Below are positions 36,271-43,796 of a stretch of DNA of 64,000 bases, piece by piece; the first letter of the stretch is position 1; each line of letters opens with the position of its first letter. A program made the position numbers and the translations under genes. Origin of the DNA: Nostoc cf. commune SO-36 (lineage in GTDB: Bacteria > Cyanobacteriota > Cyanobacteriia > Cyanobacteriales > Nostocaceae); the NCBI RefSeq assembly GCF_023734775.1, contig NZ_AP025732.1, positions 372,001 to 436,000 on the forward strand. Direction: 5' to 3'. The notes under the pieces are model-generated. The model ran no database searches, had not been told where the DNA came from, and worked only from the letters and a program-made list of their open reading frames with translations.

Positions 36271-36391
36271 AAAGTAGCGATCGCTAGTGGGTTAATCTAG
36301 GTTAGCGATCGCAGTATAAGCAACTTCATATCATATATTAGACTATTTTACAAAATTTTGTTTCTCTTTGTGTTTACAAAGGGAATATTTC

Positions 36392-36606
36392 TAAACGCAT
36401 AGGCGCTTCTTTACGAGACGCTACGCGAACGCCTTCACGTAGAGTAGGAACCAATACTGCTCGGTTAAGCTCAAAAAGCTTAAATTTCGTAGGTTGGGGA
36501 GCCACTGCGTTGGGCGGCTCTGCCGACTTGAAGCAAGTGGCGTTTGAGGAACGAAACCCAACATTTCCAAGGCTTTGTTGGGTTTCACTTTGTTCAACCC
36601 AACCTA
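36392..36606. repeat. Cluster of short dispersed palindromes
   Basis: The first part (36395-36445, ggcgcttctttacgagacgc) is a common short dispersed repeat. The second (36488-36606) begins gtaggttgggg and ends cccaacctac, with tgttgggtttc inside, so it is an inverted-repeat element. A minus-strand frame of 100 codons across it is an artefact of the repeats. No gene is supported in 36301-36749. Confidence 0.65.
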
Positions 36607-36749
36607 CAAATTTTTTTAACCGAGCAGTATTGGGGTAGGAACGCAGAGGTTTAATAGAGGGGAGTTTTTTGTGCAAGGTTGGGAAATTATGTATTAAGTA
36701 AATATGCGGTAAGGTAAGGGTATTACAATCTGCTCTTGTTATAGAAAAG

Positions 36750-38372
36750 ATGAATATTGACCCTGTATCTGTAGTTAATGCTATTAAGGCTGTTGCACCT
36801 GCTACTGTTTCTTTTGGTATACAACAGGCTCAACGTAATGAATATATTATTAAAATTTTAAAAAGCTTAAACCTCGACTCAATACAGTCTCCTAAAGATT
36901 TTGAAGGGGTTTATGTTTATGCTTTGGTAGAGTATGGCGTATTTAAAGCTGATTATATACTCAATTTTTTTAGAAATAAAGAGATTAAAAAATCTTTTGC
37001 CAAGGCTTTTGCAGCAAAGGCGTTGGCTATTAATAATGAGGAATGGAATACATTAAAAGATGAAGCACAAAAAACAAAAATAGATTTAGCTGAGGTTCAG
37101 AAATTTCATCAGGTTTTTGTCAGTGTGGCAAAACGTTCTATCAATCCTGGAGAAGTTATAACTAATGTACAACTTCAAGAACGCCTGAAAAAATATCCAC
37201 AATCTCTAGAACAATCGCTTTATCCAGATGAGTTTAAGGCACTAATCGAAGAGAAAACTAAGGTATTTTGCGGACGGGTATTTGTATTTAAGGAGTTTGA
37301 TGATTTCCTCAAAAAGCATTCCAAAGGTTATTTTACCGTAATTGGGGATGCGGGGATGGGGAAAAGTGCGATCGCGGCCCAATCTGTATCTAAATACAAA
37401 GCTATCTGCTACTTTAATATTCGGGCAGATGGTCGCAACACACTAGACCAATTTCTGCAAAGTATTCGTCAACAACTGATTAATTGTTATGAGTTAGAGA
37501 ATGCAGAGAATGATAATTTACCTACTTTATTGGCGAAAGTAAATAAAAAAATTGCAGATGGTGAACGTTTGGTAATTGTGGTTGATGCACTCGATGAAGT
37601 CGAACAATCAGGGTCAGGAAATCTTTTAAGTTTACCCAAGAATCTGCCAGAAAGAATATATTTTCTGCTAACGAGGCGACGCTATGCCCAAAATGAAAAA
37701 CGCTTGTTAACTGAAGAAGTTCCAGAGCAGCAGTTGGATTTAACAGCGAATGAATATAGACTCTCAAATCGAAATGATGTTAGAGAGTACATTAATAAAT
37801 CTATCAATTATGAGGCAGAGGGTCATAGTTTGAAAGCATGGATTCAACAACGCAAGATTGAGCAGCTAGATTTTGTTGAGCAGGTAGCAAGAAAAAGTGA
37901 AAACAATTTTATGTACTTGTACTATGTTTTGCAAAGTATTGCTAAAGGAGATTATCAAGACTTAAGTTTAGAAGAATTGCCTGAGAAACTTCAGGGTTAT
38001 TATGAACAGCATTGGAAGCAGATGGAAATGGATACTCCAGACAAGCGGACAAATGCGATTATCCTCTGTGTACTGGTTGAGGTAGGTAAACCTATTTCTT
38101 GTGAATCTATTGCCCGCATAACTAAACGAGATGAATATGATGTTTTGGAGCTTTTGAATAAGTGGCTGGAATTCTTGAGAAAACAAAAAGAAAATCAAGA
38201 AGATTATTATTCAATTTATCACCAAAGCTTTGCAGATTTTCTCCGTAATCAACCGACATTAAAAAGAGAAAAAAAGAATAATATTGATTGGCCAGAGGTT
38301 CAACGTCTGATTTCTGATTATAATGACCAATTGGGGAAAATCCTAAAATCAGGTAAGGGTGAAAATGAGTAG
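36750..38372 (+). CDS. STAND-type NTPase with N-terminal helical domain
   Basis: This 540-residue protein has three parts. Residues 1-150 are helical, of unknown family, and could be an effector or adaptor domain. A STAND/NACHT-like NTPase follows, with Walker A GDAGMGKSA at 199-207, Walker B LVIVVDALDE at 274-283 and a sensor strand FLLTRR near 306. A helical and winged-helix part (DFLRNQ region) closes it. STAND NTPases are molecular switches that oligomerise on ligand sensing; many bacterial ones are anti-phage. The stop overlaps the ATG of the next gene (ATGAGTAG), so translation is coupled. The recognition module seems to be encoded separately as the WD40 frame that follows. Family by motif only; specific system not recognised. 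Confidence 0.8.
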   Translation: MNIDPVSVVNAIKAVAPATVSFGIQQAQRNEYIIKILKSLNLDSIQSPKDFEGVYVYALVEYGVFKADYILNFFRNKEIKKSFAKAFAAKALAINNEEWNTLKDEAQKTKIDLAEVQKFHQVFVSVAKRSINPGEVITNVQLQERLKKYPQSLEQSLYPDEFKALIEEKTKVFCGRVFVFKEFDDFLKKHSKGYFTVIGDAGMGKSAIAAQSVSKYKAICYFNIRADGRNTLDQFLQSIRQQLINCYELENAENDNLPTLLAKVNKKIADGERLVIVVDALDEVEQSGSGNLLSLPKNLPERIYFLLTRRRYAQNEKRLLTEEVPEQQLDLTANEYRLSNRNDVREYINKSINYEAEGHSLKAWIQQRKIEQLDFVEQVARKSENNFMYLYYVLQSIAKGDYQDLSLEELPEKLQGYYEQHWKQMEMDTPDKRTNAIILCVLVEVGKPISCESIARITKRDEYDVLELLNKWLEFLRKQKENQEDYYSIYHQSFADFLRNQPTLKREKKNNIDWPEVQRLISDYNDQLGKILKSGKGENE

Positions 38373-38748
38373 TTTTGCTGAGAAATTTGCCCAGTTATCT
38401 TTAAGCAACCAGCGAACCTTCCTCATTGACCCTGGTGTTAAAGCAAAAATAGGAGAGTGGGAAACACTTTACAAGAGACTGACTGATTTTGATTTTATTG
38501 ATGCGAAAGTCAAGCATTCTGATTTTGGTGTGCAGTCACTAATTGAGGATTATGATTTAATTAATAACTCCGAACTGTTAAACAAGCCAGAATATAATGC
38601 AGAGCAAGTAAAAACTCTAAAATTGATTCAAGAAGCATTGCGACTTTCAGCGCATATTTTAAAAAAGATAAAATGCAACTGGCAGGGCAATTGTGGGGGC
38701 GAATGCAGCACTTTGAAGTACCGGAAATTCAAGCAATGCTTGAAGTAG
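38365..38748 (+). CDS. Helical N-terminal frame of the WD40 gene
   Basis: The ATG at 38365 overlaps the end of the STAND gene. The 127-residue frame begins MSSFAEKFAQLSLSNQRTFL and stays helical up to ALRLSAHILKK. It then degenerates into IKCNWQGNCGGECSTLKYRK and stops. At residue 99-101 the sequence is TTA AAA AAG. A shift of -1 on the A-AAA-AAG heptamer at 38661-38667 leads directly into the WD40 frame (DKMQLAGQLWGRMQHFEVPE), whose first residues continue the same helical domain. I infer that the two frames form one protein, either by programmed frameshifting or because one A is missing from the sequence. Confidence 0.7.
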   Translation: MSSFAEKFAQLSLSNQRTFLIDPGVKAKIGEWETLYKRLTDFDFIDAKVKHSDFGVQSLIEDYDLINNSELLNKPEYNAEQVKTLKLIQEALRLSAHILKKIKCNWQGNCGGECSTLKYRKFKQCLK

Positions 38749-40574
38749 CAAAGCAGCAAGTTGTACCTTGGTTGCGTCCGTTAACATCTAACTTAATTTC
38801 CCCAGGTGGAAGTTTACGTCTCACTCTCACAGGTCATAGCGCCCCGGTAAATGCAGTAGCTCTCACCCCCGATGGCAAGCAGGTGATTTCTGCTTCAGAT
38901 GACAAAACACTCAAGCTCTGGAATCTAGAAACTGGCAAAGATGAGCGGACTTTTCAGGGTCATAGCAGCGTAGTAAATGCAATAGCCATTACCCCCGATG
39001 GCAAGCGGGTGATTTCTGCTTCATATGACAACACACTCAAACTCTGGAATCTAGAAACTGGCAAAGATGAGGCGACTTTCCAGGAAAGTAGTTACTGGGT
39101 AAGAGCAGTAGCTATTACCCCCGATGGCAAGCGGGTGATTTCTGCTTCATATGACAACAAACTCAAACTCTGGAATCTAGAAACTGGCAAAGATGAGCGG
39201 ACTTTCCAGGGTCATAGTTACTGGGTAAGAGCAGTAGCCATTACCCCCGATGGCAAGTGGGTGATTTCTGCTTCACATGACAACAAACTCAAACTCTGGA
39301 ATCTAGAAACTGGCAAAGATGAGCGGACTTTCCAGGGTCATAGTCACTGGGTAAGAGCAGTAGTCATTACCCCCGATGGCAAGCGGGTGATTTCTCCTTC
39401 AGATGACAACACACTCAAACTTTGGAATCTAGAAACTGGCAAAGATGAGCGGACTTTCCAGGGTCATAGCAACGCGGTAAATGCAGTAGCCATTACTCCC
39501 GATGGCAAGCGGGTGATTTCTGCTTCAGATGACAACACACTCAAACTCTGGAATTTAGAAACTGGCAAAGATGAGCGGACTTTCCAGGGTCATAGCAACA
39601 CGGTAAATGCAGTAGCCATTACCCCCGATGGCAAGCGGGTGATTTCTGCTTCAGATGACAACACACTCAAACTCTGGAATCTAGAAACTGGCAAAGATAA
39701 GCGGACTTTCCAGGGTCATAGCAACGCGGTAAATGCAGTAGCCATTACCCCCGATGGCAAGTGGGTGATTTCTGCTTCAGATGACAACACACTCAAACTC
39801 TGGAATCTAGAAACTGGCAAAGATGAGCGGACTTTTCAGGGTCATAGCAACGCGGTAAATGCAGTAGCCATTACTCGCGATGGCAAGCGTATGATTTCTG
39901 CTTCAGATGACAACAAACTCAAACTCTGGAATCTAGAAACTGGCAAAGATGAGCGGACTTTTCAGGGTCATGGCAACGCGGTAAATGCAGTAGCCATTAC
40001 TCGCGATGGCAAGCGGGTGATTTCTGCTTCAAGTGACAACACACTCAAACTCCGGAATCTAGAAACTGGCAAAGATGAGCGGACTTTCCAGGGTCATAGT
40101 AACAGGGTAAGAACAGTAACCATCACTCCCAATGGCAAGCGGGTGATTTCTGCTTCAGATGACAACACACTTAAACTCTGGAATCTAAAAACTGGCAAAC
40201 ATGAGCGGACTTTTCAGGGTCATAGCGACAGGGTAAGAGCAGTAGCCATTACTCGCGATGGCAAGCGGGTGATTTCTGCTTCAAATGACAAGACACTCAA
40301 ACTCTGGAATCTAGAAACTGGCAAAGATGAGCGGACTTTTCAGGGTCATAGTGGCTGGGTAAGTGCAGTAGCCATTACCCCCAATGGCAAGCGGGTGATT
40401 TCTGCTTCAGATGACAACACACTCAAACTCTGGAATCTAGAAACTGGAGAAGAAATTGCCACTTTTACAGGAGAGGCTCCATTTTATTGCTGTGTTATTG
40501 CACCGGATGGGGTGACTGTTGTGGCAGGGGAGTCATCAGGGAGAGTGCATTTTTTGCGGTTGGAGAATGTTTAA
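38667..40574 (+). CDS. WD40 double-propeller protein of the STAND operon
   Basis: From ATG 38673 (633 residues; the -1 frame is entered at 38667) a short helical stretch leads into 14 WD40 repeats: 13 nearly identical 42-residue units and a diverged last unit ending VHFLRLENV. Fourteen repeats make two seven-bladed propellers. Unit-to-unit changes concentrate at the two residues after GHS, at K(Q/R/W) and at the residue before the structural Asp. WD40 domains bind proteins or peptides, so in this operon it is probably the sensor that controls one or both NTPases. The ATG at 38673 has only a weak ribosome site, so independent initiation is possible but not compelling. The next gene starts five bases after its stop. 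Confidence 0.85.
   Translation, partial: DKMQLAGQLWGRMQHFEVPEIQAMLEVAKQQVVPWLRPLTSNLISPGGSLRLTLTGHSAPVNAVALTPDGKQVISASDDKTLKLWNLETGKDERTFQGHSSVVNAIAITPDGKRVISASYDNTLKLWNLETGKDEATFQESSYWVRAVAITPDGKRVISASYDNKLKLWNLETGKDERTFQGHSYWVRAVAITPDGKWVISASHDNKLKLWNLETGKDERTFQGHSHWVRAVVITPDGKRVISPSDDNTLKLWNLETGKDERTFQGHSNAVNAVAITPDGKRVISASDDNTLKLWNLETGKDERTFQGHSNTVNAVAITPDGKRVISASDDNTLKLWNLETGKDKRTFQGHSNAVNAVAITPDGKWVISASDDNTLKLWNLETGKDERTFQGHSNAVNAVAITRDGKRMISASDDNKLKLWNLETGKDERTFQGHGNAVNAVAITRDGKRVISASSDNTLKLRNLETGKDERTFQGHSNRVRTVTITPNGKRVISASDDNTLKLWNLKTGKHERTFQGHSDRVRAVAITRDGKRVISASNDKTLKLWNLETGKDERTFQGHSGWVSAVAITPNGKRVISASDDNTLKLWNLETGEEIATFTGEAPFYCCVIAPDGVTVVAGESSGRVHFLRLENV
38832..40470 (+). repeat. 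Thirteen 126-bp near-identical tandem repeats
   Basis: The unit starts ggtcatagc and recurs every 126 bases (38832, 38958 and so on to about 40344). Long identical blocks such as aaactctggaatctagaaac appear in almost every unit. Such identity at silent positions shows recent duplication or ongoing gene conversion. Confidence 0.95.
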
Positions 40575-40579
40575 AAAGT

Positions 40580-41698
40580 ATGAACACTTCACCTCGACCG
40601 CCAACACCAATCAATTCCCCCTCTTACCCAACAGAATTTCAACAAGTCATTCTCAAAAAAAGTCAAAACTTTGTTGGTCGCGCCTTCGTCTTCACCGCAA
40701 TATCCAACTTTCTCCAGCGTTACGATCGCGGTTACTTTACCATAATTGGCGCACCCGGTAGCGGCAAAAGTGCCATCCTCGCCAAATACGTCACAGAAAA
40801 TCCCCAAGTTCTCTATTACAACGCCCAACTCCCAGGCAAAAATCGCGCTGAGGAATTTATTACTACTATCAGCACACAAATAGAGACGCAAAATTTTACG
40901 TCTCTACATTCCCTGCTTCAGCAAGTCAGCGACAAACTAGAACCTCAGCAAAAGTTTATTATTGCTATCGATGCCTTAGATGCTGTTAACCACACCGACC
41001 AAACAAAAGGCTCAAATCTCTTGTATCTTCCCAGATATCTGCCGCGTGGCGTTTATTTCCTTCTTACCCGCCGCCCATACCTGCGAAAACAATCCGGTTT
41101 GTTGATTGAAACACCTTTTCAAATTCTTGACTTAGCAGCATACCCACAAGAAAACCACGAAGATATTCAAGCATACATTCGGCAATATGTCAACAATGAC
41201 GAAGAACTTACAGCACAGCTAATAGCCAAAAGCGAAAACAACTTCATGTATCTCAGCGAGATATTATTATATGTTGTCTCTGAGAGCGATGCCTGCGGCG
41301 GGCAAAGCCATCGCACAGCATATCTGAGAGAAGCGATCGTAACAGAACAACTCCCCCCTGCTTTAAAGGCGTATTATCAGCAGCATAAGCACAAGATGAT
41401 TCCCCCTCATGCGCCAAGTCAAGAGAGGGAATTGAAATTATCTGTGCTGCGTGTGTTAGTGCAGACTGCACTTCTCTACGAGAGGCTGCGCCAACAGATT
41501 GACTCAGTGACAGCCGCAGCGATCGCTAGTACAATTGATGCTGATGAATATGATGTTGAAGAAATTCTAGAAAATTGGCGTGAGTTTTTAACACTCCAGC
41601 AAATAGATCGAGAAATTAGCTACAGTGTTTACCATTCAAGCTTTCGAGATTTCTTAAGCAAGCAAACTTTGGCTAGTGAGTCTAACCAAACTATCTAA
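40580..41698 (+). CDS. Second STAND-like NTPase of the WD40 operon
   Basis: The 372-residue protein is a paralogue of the NTPase part of the first gene: YPTEFQQVI, FVGRAFVFTAISNFLQRYDRG, Walker A GAPGSGKSA at 57-65, FLLTRR, SENNFMYL and the closing YSVYHSSFRDFLSKQ. It lacks the 150-residue N-terminal domain. Its Walker B reads FIIAIDALDA, so the acidic residue that follows Asp-Ala-Leu-Asp in the paralogue (DALDE) is Ala, suggesting weak hydrolysis or a nucleotide-locked partner. The ATG at 40580 follows the WD40 stop by five bases. Three short dispersed repeats are embedded in frame (40881-40906, 41283-41315, 41468-41497), encoding residues absent from the paralogue. Confidence 0.8.
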   Translation: MNTSPRPPTPINSPSYPTEFQQVILKKSQNFVGRAFVFTAISNFLQRYDRGYFTIIGAPGSGKSAILAKYVTENPQVLYYNAQLPGKNRAEEFITTISTQIETQNFTSLHSLLQQVSDKLEPQQKFIIAIDALDAVNHTDQTKGSNLLYLPRYLPRGVYFLLTRRPYLRKQSGLLIETPFQILDLAAYPQENHEDIQAYIRQYVNNDEELTAQLIAKSENNFMYLSEILLYVVSESDACGGQSHRTAYLREAIVTEQLPPALKAYYQQHKHKMIPPHAPSQERELKLSVLRVLVQTALLYERLRQQIDSVTAAAIASTIDADEYDVEEILENWREFLTLQQIDREISYSVYHSSFRDFLSKQTLASESNQTI

Positions 41699-41807
41699 AC
41701 GCAAACATTATAACTCTACTACGGCAGCCCTATTTCTTCAAACTTTGCGATCGCCAAAGGCTTAGGGACTTGTAAAAAATAAATTATCCCAAATTATTTC
41801 TAGATTT

Positions 41808-41835
41808 GTAGGGGCGCAAGGTCTTGCGCCTTCCT
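41808..41835. terminator. Hairpin between the STAND operon and the radical-SAM gene
   Basis: The arms aggggcgcaag and cttgcgcctt form a strong stem between two converging genes. It is a dispersed repeat type that can serve as terminator for both. Confidence 0.5.
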
Positions 41836-41855
41836 CTCGCCCTGCGCCCTAGCAC

Positions 41856-42479
41856 CTACGTTAGTTCTAGTCCACCTTGATAACCAGTAACAATGCGGCT
41901 ACCATCTTTAAGAATATGAACCTCAATTTGGTCGCTAGCCCAAGTAATTTGGTCTTGAAAAGCCGGGTTTAATACCCGAACCCGTTGATTGCTAGAAGAA
42001 ACTGGAGAGTCGGGAGAGTTAATTGCTAGAGATTCTACAAAAGGCCCGTCAACCAAAATATCGAGTTGTTCTAATAATTCTTGGGAACCTGGCGGCGCCG
42101 ATTGAGACTGTAGCTGCTTGAGAGTGAATCCAGTAAAAGACATAATATTTAACCCAGCAGCTTTTAGCCGACGGGCTAAAGATGCAAGTGCAGTTGCTTG
42201 CCAAAACGGTTCTCCACCGGAGAACGTTACACCTGTGTTGCGGGGATTGCTGAGAATATTCTCGGCAAGGGTATCAACAGCAATTAATTGGTTAGCCTCA
42301 AATGACCAAGAGTTAGTATTAAAGCAACCAGGACACTCACGAAGACAACCTTGTACCCAAATGACTGCACGACAACCTGGGCCATTAACTTCTGACTGAT
42401 CAACGTAACCCATAATGTTGAGATAACCAGGGGGAATTTCCATGAGTGCTAGTGATGGGTCAGTTGGCTTAATTTCCAT
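41856..42479 (-). CDS. NrdG-like 4Fe-4S radical-SAM activating protein
   Basis: This 207-residue protein of the single-cluster radical-SAM type carries the cluster motif CLRECPGC (Cx3CxxC) after WVQG, the pattern of NrdG/PflA-like activating enzymes. The SAM-binding GGE motif is in VTFSGGEPFW. Typical NrdG activates the anaerobic ribonucleotide reductase by generating a glycyl radical. No NrdD or other glycyl-radical enzyme is in the window, and many cyanobacteria use other reductases, so the partner is uncertain. An in-frame Met at residue 13 is an alternative start. Upstream lies a 525-base repeat-rich gap. Confidence 0.8.
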   Translation of the reverse strand: MEIKPTDPSLALMEIPPGYLNIMGYVDQSEVNGPGCRAVIWVQGCLRECPGCFNTNSWSFEANQLIAVDTLAENILSNPRNTGVTFSGGEPFWQATALASLARRLKAAGLNIMSFTGFTLKQLQSQSAPPGSQELLEQLDILVDGPFVESLAINSPDSPVSSSNQRVRVLNPAFQDQITWASDQIEVHILKDGSRIVTGYQGGLELT

Positions 42480-42700
42480 CTCTTTAACTCCATTTAGCCG
42501 TTGTCTGTTAACTATAGCGAATCTGTAATTACATAACTGTGAAAATAGTTATATATGCTCTTTTAATAAAGCCCTATTCGCTAGCTGTATTCTGATAAGA
42601 AGTAGGCGATCTTGTTTCTCGAACAGAATTCAGGATTGTTTATAGCGGTTGCCGCACAGGTAAGGTACAAAAAACAATTAACCACAGATGAACAAAGTAG

Positions 42701-42725
42701 GGTAGCACAGCTGTGCTACCCTACC
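42701..42725. repeat. Dispersed hairpin
   Basis: The arms ggtagcaca and tgtgctacc form a perfect palindrome. The same sequence type recurs at 54002 and 60825. Confidence 0.7.
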
Positions 42726-42764
42726 CATGTAACTCATTCAAAAGAGAATCTCTATTTTTGAAGA

Positions 42765-42965
42765 AGAATTCAGAAGTCAGAATTCAGGAGTCAGAATAAA
42801 TCAGTGGGGGATTCAGACCCACCACTGATAGCGTAGCGTTAGCGAGTCATCGAGCGTCTTTAAGACCACCAACTTTTCTTGTTTTGTGGGGGTTTTAAAC
42901 CCGTTTATTCATGCGCCACTCGTACAGAATTTATTCTGAATTCTGACTCCTGACTCCTGAATTCT
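42765..42965. repeat. Inverted-repeat element of about 200 bp
   Basis: Arms of about 36 bases rich in attcaggagtcagaat and its complement attctgactcctgaatt flank a centre. The centre has its own hairpin (tcagtgggggatt / acccaccactga) and a cgtagcgttagcgagtc repeat. It looks like a small non-autonomous mobile element. A partial copy lies at 14355-14425. No gene is supported in 42480-43004. Confidence 0.75.
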
Positions 42966-43004
42966 GTTTAGATAAATCTAAAACAACAAGCTTTGCACTA
43001 ACCA

Positions 43005-43784
43005 TCAAACTGGACGACAACCAGACAAAATACTGTGCATATTCACTACTTGTCCAATAACTGCGATCGCAGGCGCACCAAATCCAGTTTCTTCTACCTG
43101 TTTGACAATTGTCTCTAAAGTACCAATCAATTCTTCTTGTTCTGGTCGTGTACCCCAGCGCACCAAAGCAATAGGTGTTTCTAAATTTAACCCAGCTATA
43201 CTTAATTGCTCCACAATATAAGGTAGATTGTGAATTCCCATATAAATCACAATGGTTTCAGAACCGTGAGCGATCGCACTCCAATCCACTTTCGGTCTAT
43301 ACTTACCTGCCGCCTCATGACCAGTCACAAATGTAACTGATGAACTATACAGCCGATGAGTCAATGGAATACCTGAGTATGCTGCGGCTGCAATTCCCGA
43401 AGTGATACCGGGCACAACCTCCGTTGATATTCCTGCGTTGATTAATTCTTCCATCTCTTCGCCACCGCGACCAAAAATAAAAGGATCACCACCCTTTAAC
43501 CGCACCACAATTGCATGATCTTGCGCTTTCTCAATCAGCAATTGAGTTGTTTCTTCCTGGAACAGCGAATGTTTTCCCCTGCGCTTACCAGCGTTAATTT
43601 GCTCCGCTTGGGGATTAATCATTGCCAAAATTGGCGGACTCACTAAGGCATCATAGATAACTACATCTGCACATTCCAATAAACTTTTTGCCTTCAGGGT
43701 AATTAGTCCTGGATCTCCTGGCCCCGCACCAACTAAATAAACCTTTCCCAAATACTTGTTCTCCTGTTTTTCTGTGCGGTTCAT
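43005..43784 (-). CDS. cobA: Uroporphyrinogen-III C-methyltransferase
   Basis: This SUMT enzyme methylates uroporphyrinogen III twice to give precorrin-2, the branch toward siroheme and cobalamin. The 259 residues show YLVGAGPGDPGLITLKA, LKGGDPFIFGRGGEE, VVPGITSGIAAAAYSGIPLT and VIYMGI, all diagnostic. It has no fused CysG oxidase or chelatase domain; the chelatase is the separate cbiX gene upstream. A TnpB gene lies between the two and stops only 12 bases before the cobA ATG, so the promoter or read-through feeding cobA now comes from or through the insertion. Confidence 0.95.
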   Translation of the reverse strand: MNRTEKQENKYLGKVYLVGAGPGDPGLITLKAKSLLECADVVIYDALVSPPILAMINPQAEQINAGKRRGKHSLFQEETTQLLIEKAQDHAIVVRLKGGDPFIFGRGGEEMEELINAGISTEVVPGITSGIAAAAYSGIPLTHRLYSSSVTFVTGHEAAGKYRPKVDWSAIAHGSETIVIYMGIHNLPYIVEQLSIAGLNLETPIALVRWGTRPEQEELIGTLETIVKQVEETGFGAPAIAVIGQVVNMHSILSGCRPV

Positions 43785-43796
43785 CTATCTGGTGAA

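Noticed and set aside
36374..36676. 100-codon minus-strand frame
   Set aside because: It is made of dispersed palindromes such as the cccaacctac type; the protein-like string VGWVEQSETQQ is a familiar repeat artefact.
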